From: Litomosoides sigmodontis
Taxonomy: Eukaryota > Nematoda > Chromadorea > Rhabditida > Onchocercidae
NCBI GenBank assembly: GCA_963070105.1
Contig: OY718804.1
Span: forward strand, 9,950,317 to 10,014,316
Length of the DNA: 64,000 bases
Direction of reading: 5' to 3'
Shown: one piece after another, positions 42,638 to 54,358 of the stretch
Layout of the letters: each line of letters opens with the position of its first letter
How positions within the stretch are numbered: the stretch's first letter is position 1
The notes under the pieces: model-generated
Told to the model about the DNA's origin: nothing
The model's input: only the letters and a program-made list of their open reading frames with translations
Databases searched by the model: none
Program-made: the position numbers and the translations under genes

Positions 42638-43414
42638 TCTGCTTTCTTCATATCAACTTATCTGCAACATTACTCATACGATCGTATGATCTATTACCAC
42701 AGATGCAGCTGGTGAGTTCCGTTCCCATTTCGTCACATCCAACAATCCATCATCTGAAGGCTTGCGCAGTGAACGCTCAGTTAATTAATTACTGTTGTTC
42801 AGCCAAAAGGTACCAACCACCTCACTCTTTCATCATACCTTAAAACCCCCTGACCCCAATTGTCTCGAACTTGACCCCCTAGAAAATGCTTTACGTAACA
42901 CTGCTAAATACTAACGGACCGTATTTCCGTGGTTAGTTATGCTTGTTGATAAACTGCTCGGAGACAGGTGTGGTGCAGTTAGCGTTTGTGACGGTCGATG
43001 GAAGTGTTCTTCCGGCGTCCTTTCTTTCCAGTGTTCCTTTCATCATCGATTTAATGATATGAATTGAAGCTTTGCGCTGCGAGTTTCTCTCCTCTTCTGT
43101 TAACGCAAGACAAAAAGTGCCTGTCGTGTTCTCTTCACACGTTTTTGCGCAACTGTCAGATCAGAAGAATGCTATCATCTGCAGTATTTGTGGTTTGTGG
43201 CTTACGTTTTCGCTCTTTTAAAATTTCATTCACGCAGTCATTCTTGTGAGAAATATGTGGTCGTCAATCTACAACCGAATAGTTGAAATTCACAAACGAA
43301 AATTTGTTTGAAATTCTTTGAACGTATTTGGAATTCGTCAGGTCTGTAGATAACCTTGTGTTAGCGGTGTAATATCTTTTATTTGATATTGCTGAAAGAT
43401 AACGTTGCATTGAA
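42638..43414. promoter_or_regulatory. Divergent upstream region of ROGDI and SDR genes
   Basis: The two start codons face away from each other 778 bases apart, so both promoters must lie here unless the introns of 5' UTRs extend further. No coding exon was recognised within it. Confidence 0.4.
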
Positions 43415-45326
43415 ATGGTTAGTGTTTATGTGATAGCATTAGTTGTGAATCGTTGGGGTAGATTGCAAAGTGTGGAATGTGATGTAGTTGAAAATTGAAA
43501 TTTGAAAAAAAAAGATTTGTCAGTTCATTAAATTTCAAATGTTAGTTGGTTTTGCTAAATGAGCTACTCATCATTTTCATAGGTCACAGGCGCAAACAAA
43601 GGGATTGGTTACGGAATCGTAAAAGGCCTTGCTGAAAAGTTACACGGTGCAGTCATCTATCTTACAGGTATTATTTACATATTACGATTAGTATTAATTG
43701 TAAGTTGTTGAGGATGCACAGTAAGGGCGAAAGAAAGTAGAAAACGCACTAACGAATAAGTCTCTTCCGCTAGTTTTTTTCTTCAAGGTTTTTTCTACAG
43801 CTAGTAATCTTATACTGTAGTGGTCAATAGTCTTTCTCTTTTCATGACAGTTGATTGAATCGAATAACAGTTTTTCATTTTTTACTTTTTAAAGCGAGGA
43901 ATGAAAAATTGGGTGTGGAATCACTGGACAAATTAATTAAAGAATTGGGTGATAAGCGCCACTCTGACATTCGTTTTCACCAGCTTGACATCACCGATCG
44001 TGGTAGCTGCGAGAATTTTGCTTCCTATTTGAAAAAAGAACACAATGGATTAGATGTATTGATTAACAATGCAGGATTTGCTTTCAAGGTTATTAAGTAG
44101 CCGATACTACTAAGTGCATTGTATTTTCATTGTGATTCGAATATTTCGACGAAGGAATAAATCGTTCTATGATTTGTATTTGAAAATAACTTGGTTGGAG
44201 AAGATATTAATAGCATACTTAGAAGGTATGAGTTTACGAATTCCTGAAGATCGAACAAGTGGAAGAACTCAAAGTTGTGCATTTTAGAACGCAGCTAAAG
44301 AATCACCGGAAGAACAGGCTCGCGTGACAATTGCTATCAATTACGACGGTACTAAACAAGTCTGTAATGTATTGTTTCCACTTATTCGAGATGGTGGAAG
44401 GTTAATTTTGCTGATAAATCGAAACGTTACTGCAATATTGCGAACTTTTTCGTTGTATGAATTGGGTTGTGTTGATCGTTGTCTTTTTTAATTCCAATTT
44501 TTTATGTAGGGTTGTTAATGTAAGCAGCTCAGAAGGTGTTATTGCTGGACATTACAGCAATGAAATTATTGCTAAACTTACTAGTCCCTCTTTAACAGTT
44601 ACTGATATCGACAACTTTACCCGTGATTATATGAGGTAACGGTTTTGATTAGCATTAATTTTACGTTTTGAGTTAAAGTATGTAATTAAAAACAAGATGG
44701 TTTGAAAAAATACGAAAAAGTAAAGACAAATTTTTCATCTAACATTACTGAATAATGCATGAAAGCTTTTTGAACAGTGTTTTTGCTCTATAACAAGGTA
44801 AAAAGATAACAAAGTTCTGTTCCAGGGCCTGTGTTGGAGATAAGCGGAAAGAAAATGGCTTCCCTAACTCGGCGTATAAAGTGTCAAAAGCTGCCGAAAT
44901 AGCACTCACGTTTATTCAAGCAAAAGAATTGAAATCCCGAAATATTTTGGTAAATGCGGTCAGTAATCCTGTTTTTTTTTAAATTCAGTTTGTAGATGCT
45001 TTACTGGAAAATGTTTAGAAGATTTAATGAAAGGGATAATCTTGTCTCTTTATTCGAGAGGACATAGGACATTATTCACTCAATTTTTAGGAAATTTTTA
45101 TGGAGATAAATAATTTTTAATTCATTATTGAAAAAAATGGAAAGTTTTGCAGTGTCATCCCGGATATGTTAATACCGACATGACAAGTCATCGTGGCCCG
45201 CTAACAATTGAAGAGGGTGCCGATACTCCTATATATTTAGCAACATTGGAAGGCAATGAACCAACTGGAAAATTCTTTTATAAGCGGAAAGAGATTGATT
45301 GGAACGTTCCATTTGTCAGCAGTTGA
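43415..45326 (+). CDS. Carbonyl-reductase-like short-chain dehydrogenase (CBR1 type)
   Basis: Seven exons: 43415-43441, 43583-43667, about 43895-44089, 44290-44400, about 44510-44636, about 44826-44960 and about 45154-45326. The first encodes MVSVYVIAL, directly joined to the NADPH-binding motif VTGANKGIGYG. LDITDRG and VLINNAGFAFK follow, then the catalytic serine region VVNVSSSEG and the catalytic AYKVSKAA (Y-x3-K). The C-terminal CHPGYVNTDMTSHRGPLTIEEGADTP block is diagnostic of the CBR1/CBR3 group, which reduces carbonyl compounds such as quinones and ketoprostaglandins using NADPH in the cytosol. About 280 residues, complete, and all active-site residues are present, so an active enzyme is expected. 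The substrate cannot be told. The very short first exon is supported by phase and the fit of the Rossmann motif. Confidence 0.9.
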
Positions 45327-46197
45327 AAATCCGTGAAATAGTTATTTGTCTGCGAAGCTTGATTATTTTTGTTTAATTGTGAAGTAGATTTTTTTTGCAG
45401 TGGAACATAGAGATGGAGCAGGGGACTGTTATTAAAGGGTAAATATATGTTCTTGACTATTAAGAAAAATTCATTCCAATGTATTCGGCGGTAGTCTGGA
45501 GATGTTTTCACTGCAAATTAATTTTGTGGTAATGCTTGATTCGAGCAAAATTACCTTGTCGTGAGCATTTGAATAAAAGCTGATGCAATGTAAAACCTCC
45601 CCAGTTACTCAAGGAACAAGTTACTCCCAAATCTCCTAAATTCGTAGTATTCGAGAATGAAATTCTAGTCAATATACACAGCCATTATTACAATACTAAA
45701 CAACCGATAAGATTGCAAAAGCTTATCTTTTTGAAAAGGAATAACTGAGTAGCCCTAAAAATTTAATGGGTTACTTTAGGGCAATGAACATTATAATTAT
45801 TCCATTTCATCTATTACTACAAACTTTGTTTTTCCGTTTCCAAATGTGTGTTGCTAATGAGCGCACTAGTAACACACATTTCATAACCAAAAGTGACGCT
45901 GCTGTTGTGTAACAATTTATTTGAAGATGTACAATACCTCTCAGCTAGTACGGATGGATGATACATAAGAGAGAACAGACGTTCATTTTTTATGCAATCC
46001 TCAAATATGCAAAAAAAGAGACTGTTTAGCTTGGAATGATTATAATATTATTGACAAACAGTGGGCATTGCCAAAACAGAACATGTTTTTATCGAAAAAA
46101 AAACCCTACTTCATGGCAGCTTAACCTATTCCTAAATATCGTAACATGCATGAATGACTTTCTAATTCAGAGACTACAATATCGGACTAAGTCTAAT
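45327..46197. other. Intergenic between convergent genes
   Basis: 3' flanks of the SDR gene (+) and the serpentine receptor (-). No exon or notable repeat was seen. Confidence 0.45.
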
Positions 46198-48031
46198 TTA
46201 GTTCTTTCTCGTACCATAAATGATGCGCTTCGGTAATAATCCTCTTATGCGATGGGAAATATCATTTTGCTTTATCAGGATTGCAGCAACATTCGTTATT
46301 GGATTGATATTACAGCTAAGTGCTACCGTTACACGTAACGATTCAGAATAATAAGTTGTTGGATCGTTGTCATCATCGTAAATTAGTAATTTGATGCATA
46401 AAGGTATCACGAAAAAGAACAACGTAAACACGCAAGAAATGCCCATCGTTATGGTAAGTTTACGTTGACGTGCTTCAAATAACTGTAATGATTCTTCCTG
46501 AAATGTGCAACATTCGAGCATTTCCATCATTCAGAACTGTTATTTCTCAGATTTCCGGAATTGATGGGTCCGGCTATGGCACTCATCAATTCCGTTTATT
46601 TATCGATGTTAATATTTCATTGTTTCGTACCTGTGTGCTATTTTACGTAGCAATTACCGCCCTTAGTTGTGCTTAGTAAATTTTATAAAGCTTTCAAGTT
46701 CTAACTTTTTGAATGCATTTCTCCTATCATCTTGAAAATGTCTTAGGAATGAGCGAAGTTAGAAAACTCAAATTTCAATTAACCCATTACTGCTAGGTCG
46801 ATGAAATGTGGCTGCAGCTTCAACATTTTTGTTGGCTACAATGTCTGAAAGCTACATCTTAGAAATAAGAAGAATTCGGTCTCAGTGCAACAAAGAAGTG
46901 AACGCTTGAATTAGCCAAAAAAAAAAAAGACGGCGAATGCAAATGTACCGATTGATTGTTTTTTATCCGACGAAGATGTTTCCTGCTCAGTAAATACACA
47001 ATGACGTACAGTGCGACACTTAAGGATGCGGTACTGATCAAAAGCAGACTGTGCAAATCAGCAAAGAATGGATAGAATACGTCACCTGTCCTGAATAAGC
47101 TTTTTTCGTAAGATTCTCAATAAATGGGTTCACGAAATTATGCGTGAATGAGTTTACTTACCAACAAAAACCCTGCAGCAGGGATTCGTTGTCTAGGAAG
47201 GAAAAAATCCAGCTGATGAAAATGAATAACGATATTGATCCGAAGAAGACAGTGATCTGAGAAAAAAAACACTTTTCATCTAAAATTCCATAACTTTGAT
47301 CATTATTTGGCAAATTTTCCGGCAAATTTTTATAAAAAAAAAAAAAACGTTTCAAAATTTTTTCACTCTAAAAATTCCAAATTCTTCCATGCTTTTTGTT
47401 AAAAATAAAGTAAAGAGTAACCTGTCTAACTTGATATGAATAACTGTTCATGAAGTATCGCATGGGTGCTAAACACGAAATGAGACGATCCGTACTGATC
47501 ATAAGTGTTGATGTGGCTGACATTATCTCCGACCTGAAAGTCACGTTTGTCACATCACGCATAAATTAATTGGTGTTACGAATTAAGTGAGGGAGAAGAG
47601 CCAAGTTACCACATAATAATTGGTGACCACGGTTTCAGCAAGCAGGAGCGTCTGCTTCTTCGATAGCATCCGGTTAGCAGTATTATTATACGACTGCTTC
47701 CGGCTATAATAAGTCCAACTCCCATCAGTGCATCAACAAAAGCCTGTAAGTGTGAAGAGATGTTACAGCGAAAAAAAAAAGAGTTGCTCAATTAAGATTA
47801 TCTTAATTAGTATACCTGTGCAAATATAATCATGTAGTGACGTCTGAGATCGCGATGCTTAAGTAGTACTAATTCAAGTATACCGTTCAGAGTGACGAGG
47901 AGAGACCCTTGAAATATATAGAACGAAAATGTTATTAGTAGAAATAATTCCCTATTTTCTGTCCTTTCTCCGTCATCTTCGTAGCATCTGTTCCCTGCGG
48001 TTGCATTCATTACTGAAAATCCAAATTGCAT
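46198..48031 (-). CDS. Seven-transmembrane serpentine receptor (srsx-like)
   Basis: Six exons close in phase: 48031-47816, 47743 to about 47608, about 47535-47423, about 47258-47161, about 47096-46947 and about 46502-46198, about 330 residues. An N-glycosylation site (NAT) precedes TM1 (LFLLITFSFYIFQGSLLVTLNG). TM3 ends in MISTDRLISCLAPMRYF, a DRY-like motif with the P-x-RY seen in srsx and rhodopsin-like worm receptors. TM6 begins ITMGISCVFTLFFFVIPL after a basic loop (EARQRKL). TM7 carries NINPITNVAAILI, a variant of NPxxY. Such receptors sense chemicals or peptides in sensory neurons. The start is either ATG 48031 or ATG 48010; the latter follows a TTTTCAG that could be a trans-splice acceptor. 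Ligand unknown. Confidence 0.75.
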
Positions 48032-49856
48032 TTGAATTAAATTAAACGAACTCTTCAAGGTGCATGTGTGCATGTGTGTAAAAAAGGAATAAGAGGGAGT
48101 ATGGAATAAATGGGTGGAACAATCATTAAGCATAATTCATCAGGATTTTTGTAGTGAGGAAATGCTTCAATTAGCTTAATGAGATGCCTTTCGAGAATGG
48201 ATCACCGATTATGCTAGTGATAATGCCAGTGGCGGAGTTATTGTTTGCATGAATAGCATTGCTAAGCGTTATAACTCATTTCCATGCTAAACTGGCATAA
48301 TTACATTTCAAATTTGTTGGTAAGAATCTTTTTCAGCAGCGCTTGAGAGACATTCCGCCTCGCCACCTCTCTTTCTTCCCTTTCATCTCAGTGTTTCCAC
48401 ATAAATTGCATTTAGCAAACAGCGAAAGAGCTTCCGACTGCTGATGGATTGTGTGCTTCTTAACATTTTTCATGTTAATTTCATTGAAGAGGCCGATAAA
48501 ATGATAGTTTCACTACGGCGGTAGTCCAAGTCGGCAAGGCGATGGTGTCAGATGGCTTGGAAATTGAAGTTTTGAAAAAAGGATGAGATGTGAACGAGCG
48601 ATGATCGCAGTAGCTGATCGTTTGAAAAATTAAAATTTTGATCAGATTTTATTTTATGGCATGGGAATTTTTGCTCAAACACTTCCTATTATTATCGCTT
48701 AAACTTCGCGCGTATTTAGCGCCGAATAATTCTTACCAAATGGGACTGAAAATAGAATTGAATGTAAAAAAATTTTTGCAATATCAGATATTTAACGGAA
48801 AGTAATTGAAAATTAAAATTTTCCATTCGTGAATTTCCGTACTAATAGTTTAGCATTGTAGTGCAATGTTTTAAGTGGCTACAATCGCTTGAATGTCTTT
48901 TTTTGCTGATTAGAATCTTCAAATGTAGCAATTTAAAGAATTCATAATAATTAATCAAATTTTATCGAAAATTACTGGAACCGTTTGAAACTATTGAAAT
49001 GAAGGAGAAAAGAAGGGAATAAAAAATTTATTGGATTAACGAGGTGAAAAGCAAAAACTGAATAACTCGTTTATCAAATTAATTCACTAAGTTCACTAAA
49101 AACTTTGAAGCTGAAAGGCTAATTAAGTGGCAGGTGACGAGTGGTTGGCAATTGTCAATTAGCAAAAATTTCATTCATCTTTTACTCGTCAATTTCATTG
49201 GGGAAATTTTCAAATTTAAATGCATTTTATTAGAAACGTTTTATTTTGTTAAGAATTTTCAATAGAAAATTGTGCGTCAAATTTCAGTGTGTTACAGCTC
49301 ACAAACTGATCTGTGGAAGGAGGGCGATTGTGATAATCAGAATGCCAATGGAAGAGCTGAAAGAGAAGCGCATCAGGAAGGATGATAAATGCACTCGAAT
49401 GAAATTCAAAAAAAAAATGGAAATTCATTTTTGCGGCAAGTTCAAATGACATTAGCACATAGTAGCAATTACTGATCAGATAGGAATGAGTACTACTGAT
49501 CAGTGGTCATAACTCACTACTTAATCTTCCCTTATTCCAACAAATTTCACTTTCCTATCATTCAACTTCAAAATTATCATCATTTCGCAATTCTTATCAA
49601 ATACATTTAGTCTAGCGCTGCTTGACACTTTTCAATCCTTCCAGCTCTTTAGACTGCTTGTTATTAAATGAATTTTAAACAAATTTTGTTTATTATATGA
49701 ATTGTGTGTGCCACAATTAGTGCATTTTGTTGGCAAAAAGAGGAAGAAGTTTATTTTAATGTTTGAAACCTGTTTTCTGCCAAATTCATATGATAAGTAA
49801 GTGAAGTTCAATGTTTTTAGTTGAAATGGCAACTGTGAGAATTAATTAAATGTGTT

Positions 49857-50063
49857 TTATTGGTGAGAAGTAAATTTATTTATTCCGCAGCGCATGAGAC
49901 GTTTTTCCGATGATTTAGCAAACTTTGCGGAACATCCAAGCATTCCGCAACCATCTCTCCTCCTTCTCTGCAATTCTTGGATTAAATATTGCGCTAGCAC
50001 TGCCAGCTCTTTCTTAAAAATTGGATTGCAATTTAAAAAAAAAAAAAAAGACAAATCATTCAA
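49857..50063 (-). CDS. Weak candidate small peptide-like open frame
   Basis: A minus-strand frame of about 50 residues after a TTTTTAAG acceptor-like site reads ELAVLAQYLIQELQ, then a tetra-arginine RRRR, then a cysteine-containing segment DGCGMLGC and a further RCG. A tetrabasic site followed by a Cys-rich stretch is what one sees in secreted peptide precursors. No signal peptide exon was identified: the ATG-started version has an unnatural polyphenylalanine from a T run. No known peptide family is recognised. It may be chance. Confidence 0.12.
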   Translation of the reverse strand: MNDLSFFFFLNCNPIFKKELAVLAQYLIQELQRRRRDGCGMLGCSAKFAKSSEKRLMRCGINKFTSHQ

Positions 50064-50479
50064 ATTTATTTTCTCTTGAAATCATTTAGTAATTAGCAAA
50101 CAGTGGAATTACTAGTGAATGGAACCGTATTATTAGAGGAGAGGCACATATTATTCCATTAAATTCAAACAATGCAAATTATCAAATAAATGAGAAAATG
50201 CACGTACACACTTCATCAGTCATAAAAGTTGAAAATTCCATTTACCACTGGTGCGCCTGGATGGTTGTGGAAAGACCGAAAAGCTCATGTGCATTCCTAA
50301 AATTTCAAATGATAGTGAAATGAATGTGAGCTGTCTTGTGTGATGCAATAGCAATTGGCAAAGTTCAAAAATGCACGTCAATTTTTTGACAACAATAAGA
50401 CTAATAAATAACTTTTAATGACTCATAAAATGTCACATTGAAGGAAAAGCCGTCTAACTTAATGATATCAAACTCATTC

Positions 50480-50480
<1 letters not shown>

Positions 50481-50514
<34 letters not shown>

Positions 50515-50517
50515 GAA
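50481..50517. repeat. GA microsatellite
   Basis: GA dinucleotide run with a single GG interruption. Seen directly. Confidence 0.9.
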
Positions 50518-51267
50518 GGAGTTCAAACAAGAAAACTGAAAAGACATTTTTGGATTGCTAAGAATAGCTGGAATATAAGGCAATGAATTAGTCCTTGTCA
50601 ATCATAGCAAAATATTCCCACGTGTTACCTTTTTTTCGATAAAATTTTATTATTGAAAATCAAAGCATCAAAATTCTTCGAATAATGTAAACCTTTGTGG
50701 TTAACTGTCGTTTGTTTTTCAATCATTTAAAATTTTATTAAAATCGAATAAACTCATTGTAATCTGTTGTTCGGCATTGTTAAGCAATTAGGCAATTAAT
50801 TGTTTCATTGCCAATTGAAAATTTTTTTCTCGCCATTTTATATTCAAATGCTTGCCATAAAGCATCTGTAAGAGTGTTGCGCATAGTTAATGTGACAATT
50901 TAAATTTGACTAATAAATTCAACTTAACTTCACGGTGACTCATCGTTTTCGGCGAAGGTTATTTTCAGCAACAATTTTATTTAATTAATAATGCAATTAG
51001 CCTTATGATGTGCCCTCTCAACACGTTGTGTAACACAATTTAATTTAAATTTTAACCCGATAGAGTGAAAAGTTGTAGTTGCCACAAGTGACACATTATT
51101 TTTTAACTCAGCAGTGATCATTTCGAAATACTGATTTCAATTAAGTTAAAGGCAGTTAGCAAATGAAATTATTGCTTCACAGGTTGGATACTTTGATGAT
51201 GGCGAAACTGCGAATGAGAATTGCAATAAATGACAAGACAATGGAAATGCATGTGATAAAATGGCTC

Positions 51268-51448
51268 TCCCTCTTTCTCTCTCCCTCTCTCTCTCTTTCT
51301 CTCTCCCACTCTCTTCAATTGTGAAATTAAATTAATCGGAATTTTTTTTAAGCGTTAACTTTAATTTGTCAAAAATCTGACTAAAAATCATTGAACAAGA
51401 CAGAGAGAGAGAGGGAGAGAGAGATGGAGAGGGAGAAGGGGGGACAGA
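51268..51448. repeat. CT tract and GA tract in inverted arrangement
   Basis: A CT-rich run (about 51268-51315) is followed about 85 bases later by a GA-rich run (about 51402-51448) on the same strand, so the two are complementary and could pair. Seen directly. Confidence 0.75.
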
Positions 51449-51559
51449 GAAATAGATTTCCATAAATTATTGCCATATAAACTTTCTTTTTTAAATTCCA
51501 AAACGAGTAGTATGTGTTGGGAGTAAAGTATTTGTATAAATTAAAAAAGTGTGCATCGC

Positions 51560-51625
51560 ACTATCTGATAAGTATTAGTATTAACTATTTGATAAGAATA
51601 TTACTACTAACTATTTGATAAGTAG
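51560..51625. repeat. Three-copy degenerate repeat with TGATAAG
   Basis: Three imperfect copies of a unit of about 25 bases, each containing CTAT(C/T)TGATAAG, are seen at about 51561, 51585 and 51611. The shared core is a GATA-factor-type motif. Confidence 0.7.
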
Positions 51626-53440
51626 AAAGTAATTATTGATTACTTTGCGTGAATTTGTTTAAATTCTCTAAAGTGAAATTCGAGGCTCACCTGCGATGCG
51701 TGTCAACGAATTTCTTTAACTCGCTTTTTTTTTTCGTCGAAAGCGTGACTTTTGCTAGAATAAATTAATGCATAGAGTTGGAAGAAGCTATCATATCATG
51801 GCTACTGCATTCTTAGAAACTAAAATTCCGTTAATAATTTGAATGTATTTTAGATGACGTGACGCATTCACGCTTCGTTTAACATGGCGCATTGTTTGAA
51901 ATTGTTGTTTCAACAGCGATGATTTCATTCCATTAACAAATGGTCTTCCTCTCTTACTGATAACAGAATTCCTTTTTTCCGACTTCTTTAGAAACATCAT
52001 TATGCAGGGAGGAATAATATTCGGGCGCAATTTCCGTCATAATTTCTCTTTGTACAACACCGCTCTAGTCAGTCAGTTGCTCCATGCAACAACCTGCTTA
52101 CCGTGTCAGCAGCGCTGATTGTTTATTAACATTTAGCAAAGTTCAAAAATTCAAATATGCTAAAAGATAAACCGGTGTGAAGCATAAGATGTAATAGAAT
52201 GTAAAGTCAAATAACATTTTCAAGTGTAAATTTTAAAAGCTGTAAAATTTGGTAAGCTACAAAAAAGAAACAATTTCTTCCCCTCTTTCTTTCTCTCTCT
52301 TACTCTCTCACCCTTTGTTACTTCTAACGGATACTGCTTAATTTTTCACAAATGAGTGCATTTTACAGTGCAATAGGTGCAAATGAATTATTAACAGTTT
52401 CCCAATGTAAATTATCCGAACTGCAATTTTCAAGTTAATCCGAAATTTATGAGCTACAAAAGTATCACATAAATTATCGCATGGCTTCTATTAAGCAACA
52501 ATTTCGTGAATTTTTGACTAAAATTTATTTTAATTTCATTAAATTATTGCATCACTCTGGAAATGTACAACTTTAAAAGCAACTTTGTAATTAAGCAATT
52601 TAATTACGAGCATAGCGCTTCATTGTTTCAACTGATTGTCTTTCCAGGTCTGTCACACATCATCACTGATATTCAATCAATTGCTGAATTGCAGAAATAC
52701 AAGCGCTTTTCCGATTTTAATGAATTTCAGGTAATTAACTGATTAGAGCTATGAGTTATTCGGTTGAGTTGCTTTGCGTGGAGCGATGGTAGCAGTTGAT
52801 CGTCCGTCAAAGTGATATTTCCAGATCGATTTTAAGCATTTAAGTTAATTATTCAAAAAATTTCAAAATAAGCGAGCAGCTCTACTTGGCGAAGGAAAAG
52901 GAAATTAAATTAGAAGGGAAAGTGCTAAATTATTTCATGGATTCTATTTCACAAAAAGCGATTGCCTCGATAACAATCCGAAAAGATGAAGCATGCAGTT
53001 GGAAAGTTAGTTAATTAATTAATTAATTAGGGACGGAGAAAAACGATACATCGAAAAATTTTTATTTTCAACTTTGTGCTGCGTTTAAATTTTGCTATTT
53101 TCGGGAATCTCTTAAAACAAAGTATTATCAATAAAAATGGAATTGTCAAAAATAACTAATTAAAATTGCATTGTATTTTTTATGACTAATTAACGGCTTT
53201 ATTCCGTTCTTCCGTCGGAACTGGAAGGAATCAGGAAATGCACGGAATTGAATATCATTAATTAATAACTTTCGTTGTGCAACATTTGCTGCTGTCTTCT
53301 TGAGATTTTATTTTCGCAGAATTGTACTGTATTTTTTGATAAATTAATAAACACTTTTAAACAAGCAAAGAGTTTGCAGGGAATTTTTTCAACTAAGCAA
53401 ACCAACGAAACTAGAAATATTTAATGAAATGGGACAAAAG

Positions 53441-53480
53441 AGAGGGAGAGGGAGAGAGAGAGAGAGAGGGAGAGAGGGAG
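53441..53480. repeat. GA-rich microsatellite
   Basis: Mixed GAGA/GGGAGA run. Seen directly. Confidence 0.85.
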
Positions 53481-53989
53481 GAATGATATTATTTCAGTTG
53501 ACACCTTGTATACTGATGTGATGAAAAAATTAACCATAGAAATTGAATGGTACTGGGAGGAGGAATTTGGTTTCCCGCTTTCTTTCAGGTTTTCCGTTTT
53601 CGTTCCGTTTCACACTTTACAATCGAATTGCACCGCTTTACTTCGCTTTTTTTCCAACTAATTATGCATTTTTTGAATGAATGATAGAGTTATTTTGCTT
53701 TTTTTCTTCTCATATTAAACTTCCACAATTCACTAAATTTACTGATCGAAATTTGAATTAATTGAACTTGAATGAGAAGTGATTTGAGAGAAGGTAGTTG
53801 CTTAAAATGTACATCGTCGTACATTTTCAAATAAATGCAAATGTGAGCAGGCAGAAGAAAATTAAATTATCAGAGGTTCATTTTTTTAAGACTATCAGTT
53901 GGAGGATTCAATAGTGCTGCTGGATGGGATGATAAGGGAAAGAAGACTGTAGCAGTTGGAGATTGGAAGAGGAAACGTTTTCTTCATTT

Positions 53990-54175
53990 GCGCTTATCAC
54001 TCATTGATTATCACTGATAGCACCCATTATCACCGGCCGAATTCACTATCATCGGTGACATTCATTGTCAGCGATAGCATTCGCTATCATTGATAACATT
54101 CACCTACACTGATAACATTCATTATCACTCATTGATAACATTTATCATCGAACTGATAAGACTCATTACTTGACA
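53990..54175. repeat. Degenerate minisatellite built on CATTCACTATCA / TGATAA
   Basis: A unit of about 18-20 bases (CATT-CACTATCA-NTGATAA-like) repeats with drift about nine times. Nearly every copy includes TTATCA, CTATCA, TGATAA or TGATAG, giving more than a dozen GATA cores on either strand in under 200 bases. Confidence 0.75.
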
Positions 54176-54317
54176 GATAGCTAGCTATCGGTGTTCAGTC
54201 ACTGCGAAACAATGTATATATATATATAAACGCGTAATGTATAAAAATTGATTTAGGGTAAAATGAACGTCGTAATTGATACAGACCCACTAACTATATA
54301 AAGTTTCACGGAAAACA

Positions 54318-54358
54318 AGTGAGAGAGGAAGGGAGAGAGGGAGAGAGAGAGAGAGAGA
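54318..54358. repeat. GA microsatellite
   Basis: GAGAGG/GAGA run ending in an uninterrupted GA stretch. Seen directly. Confidence 0.85.

Noticed and set aside
49246..49458. Open frames on both strands
   Set aside because: They mirror each other; neither has splice partners or recognisable features.
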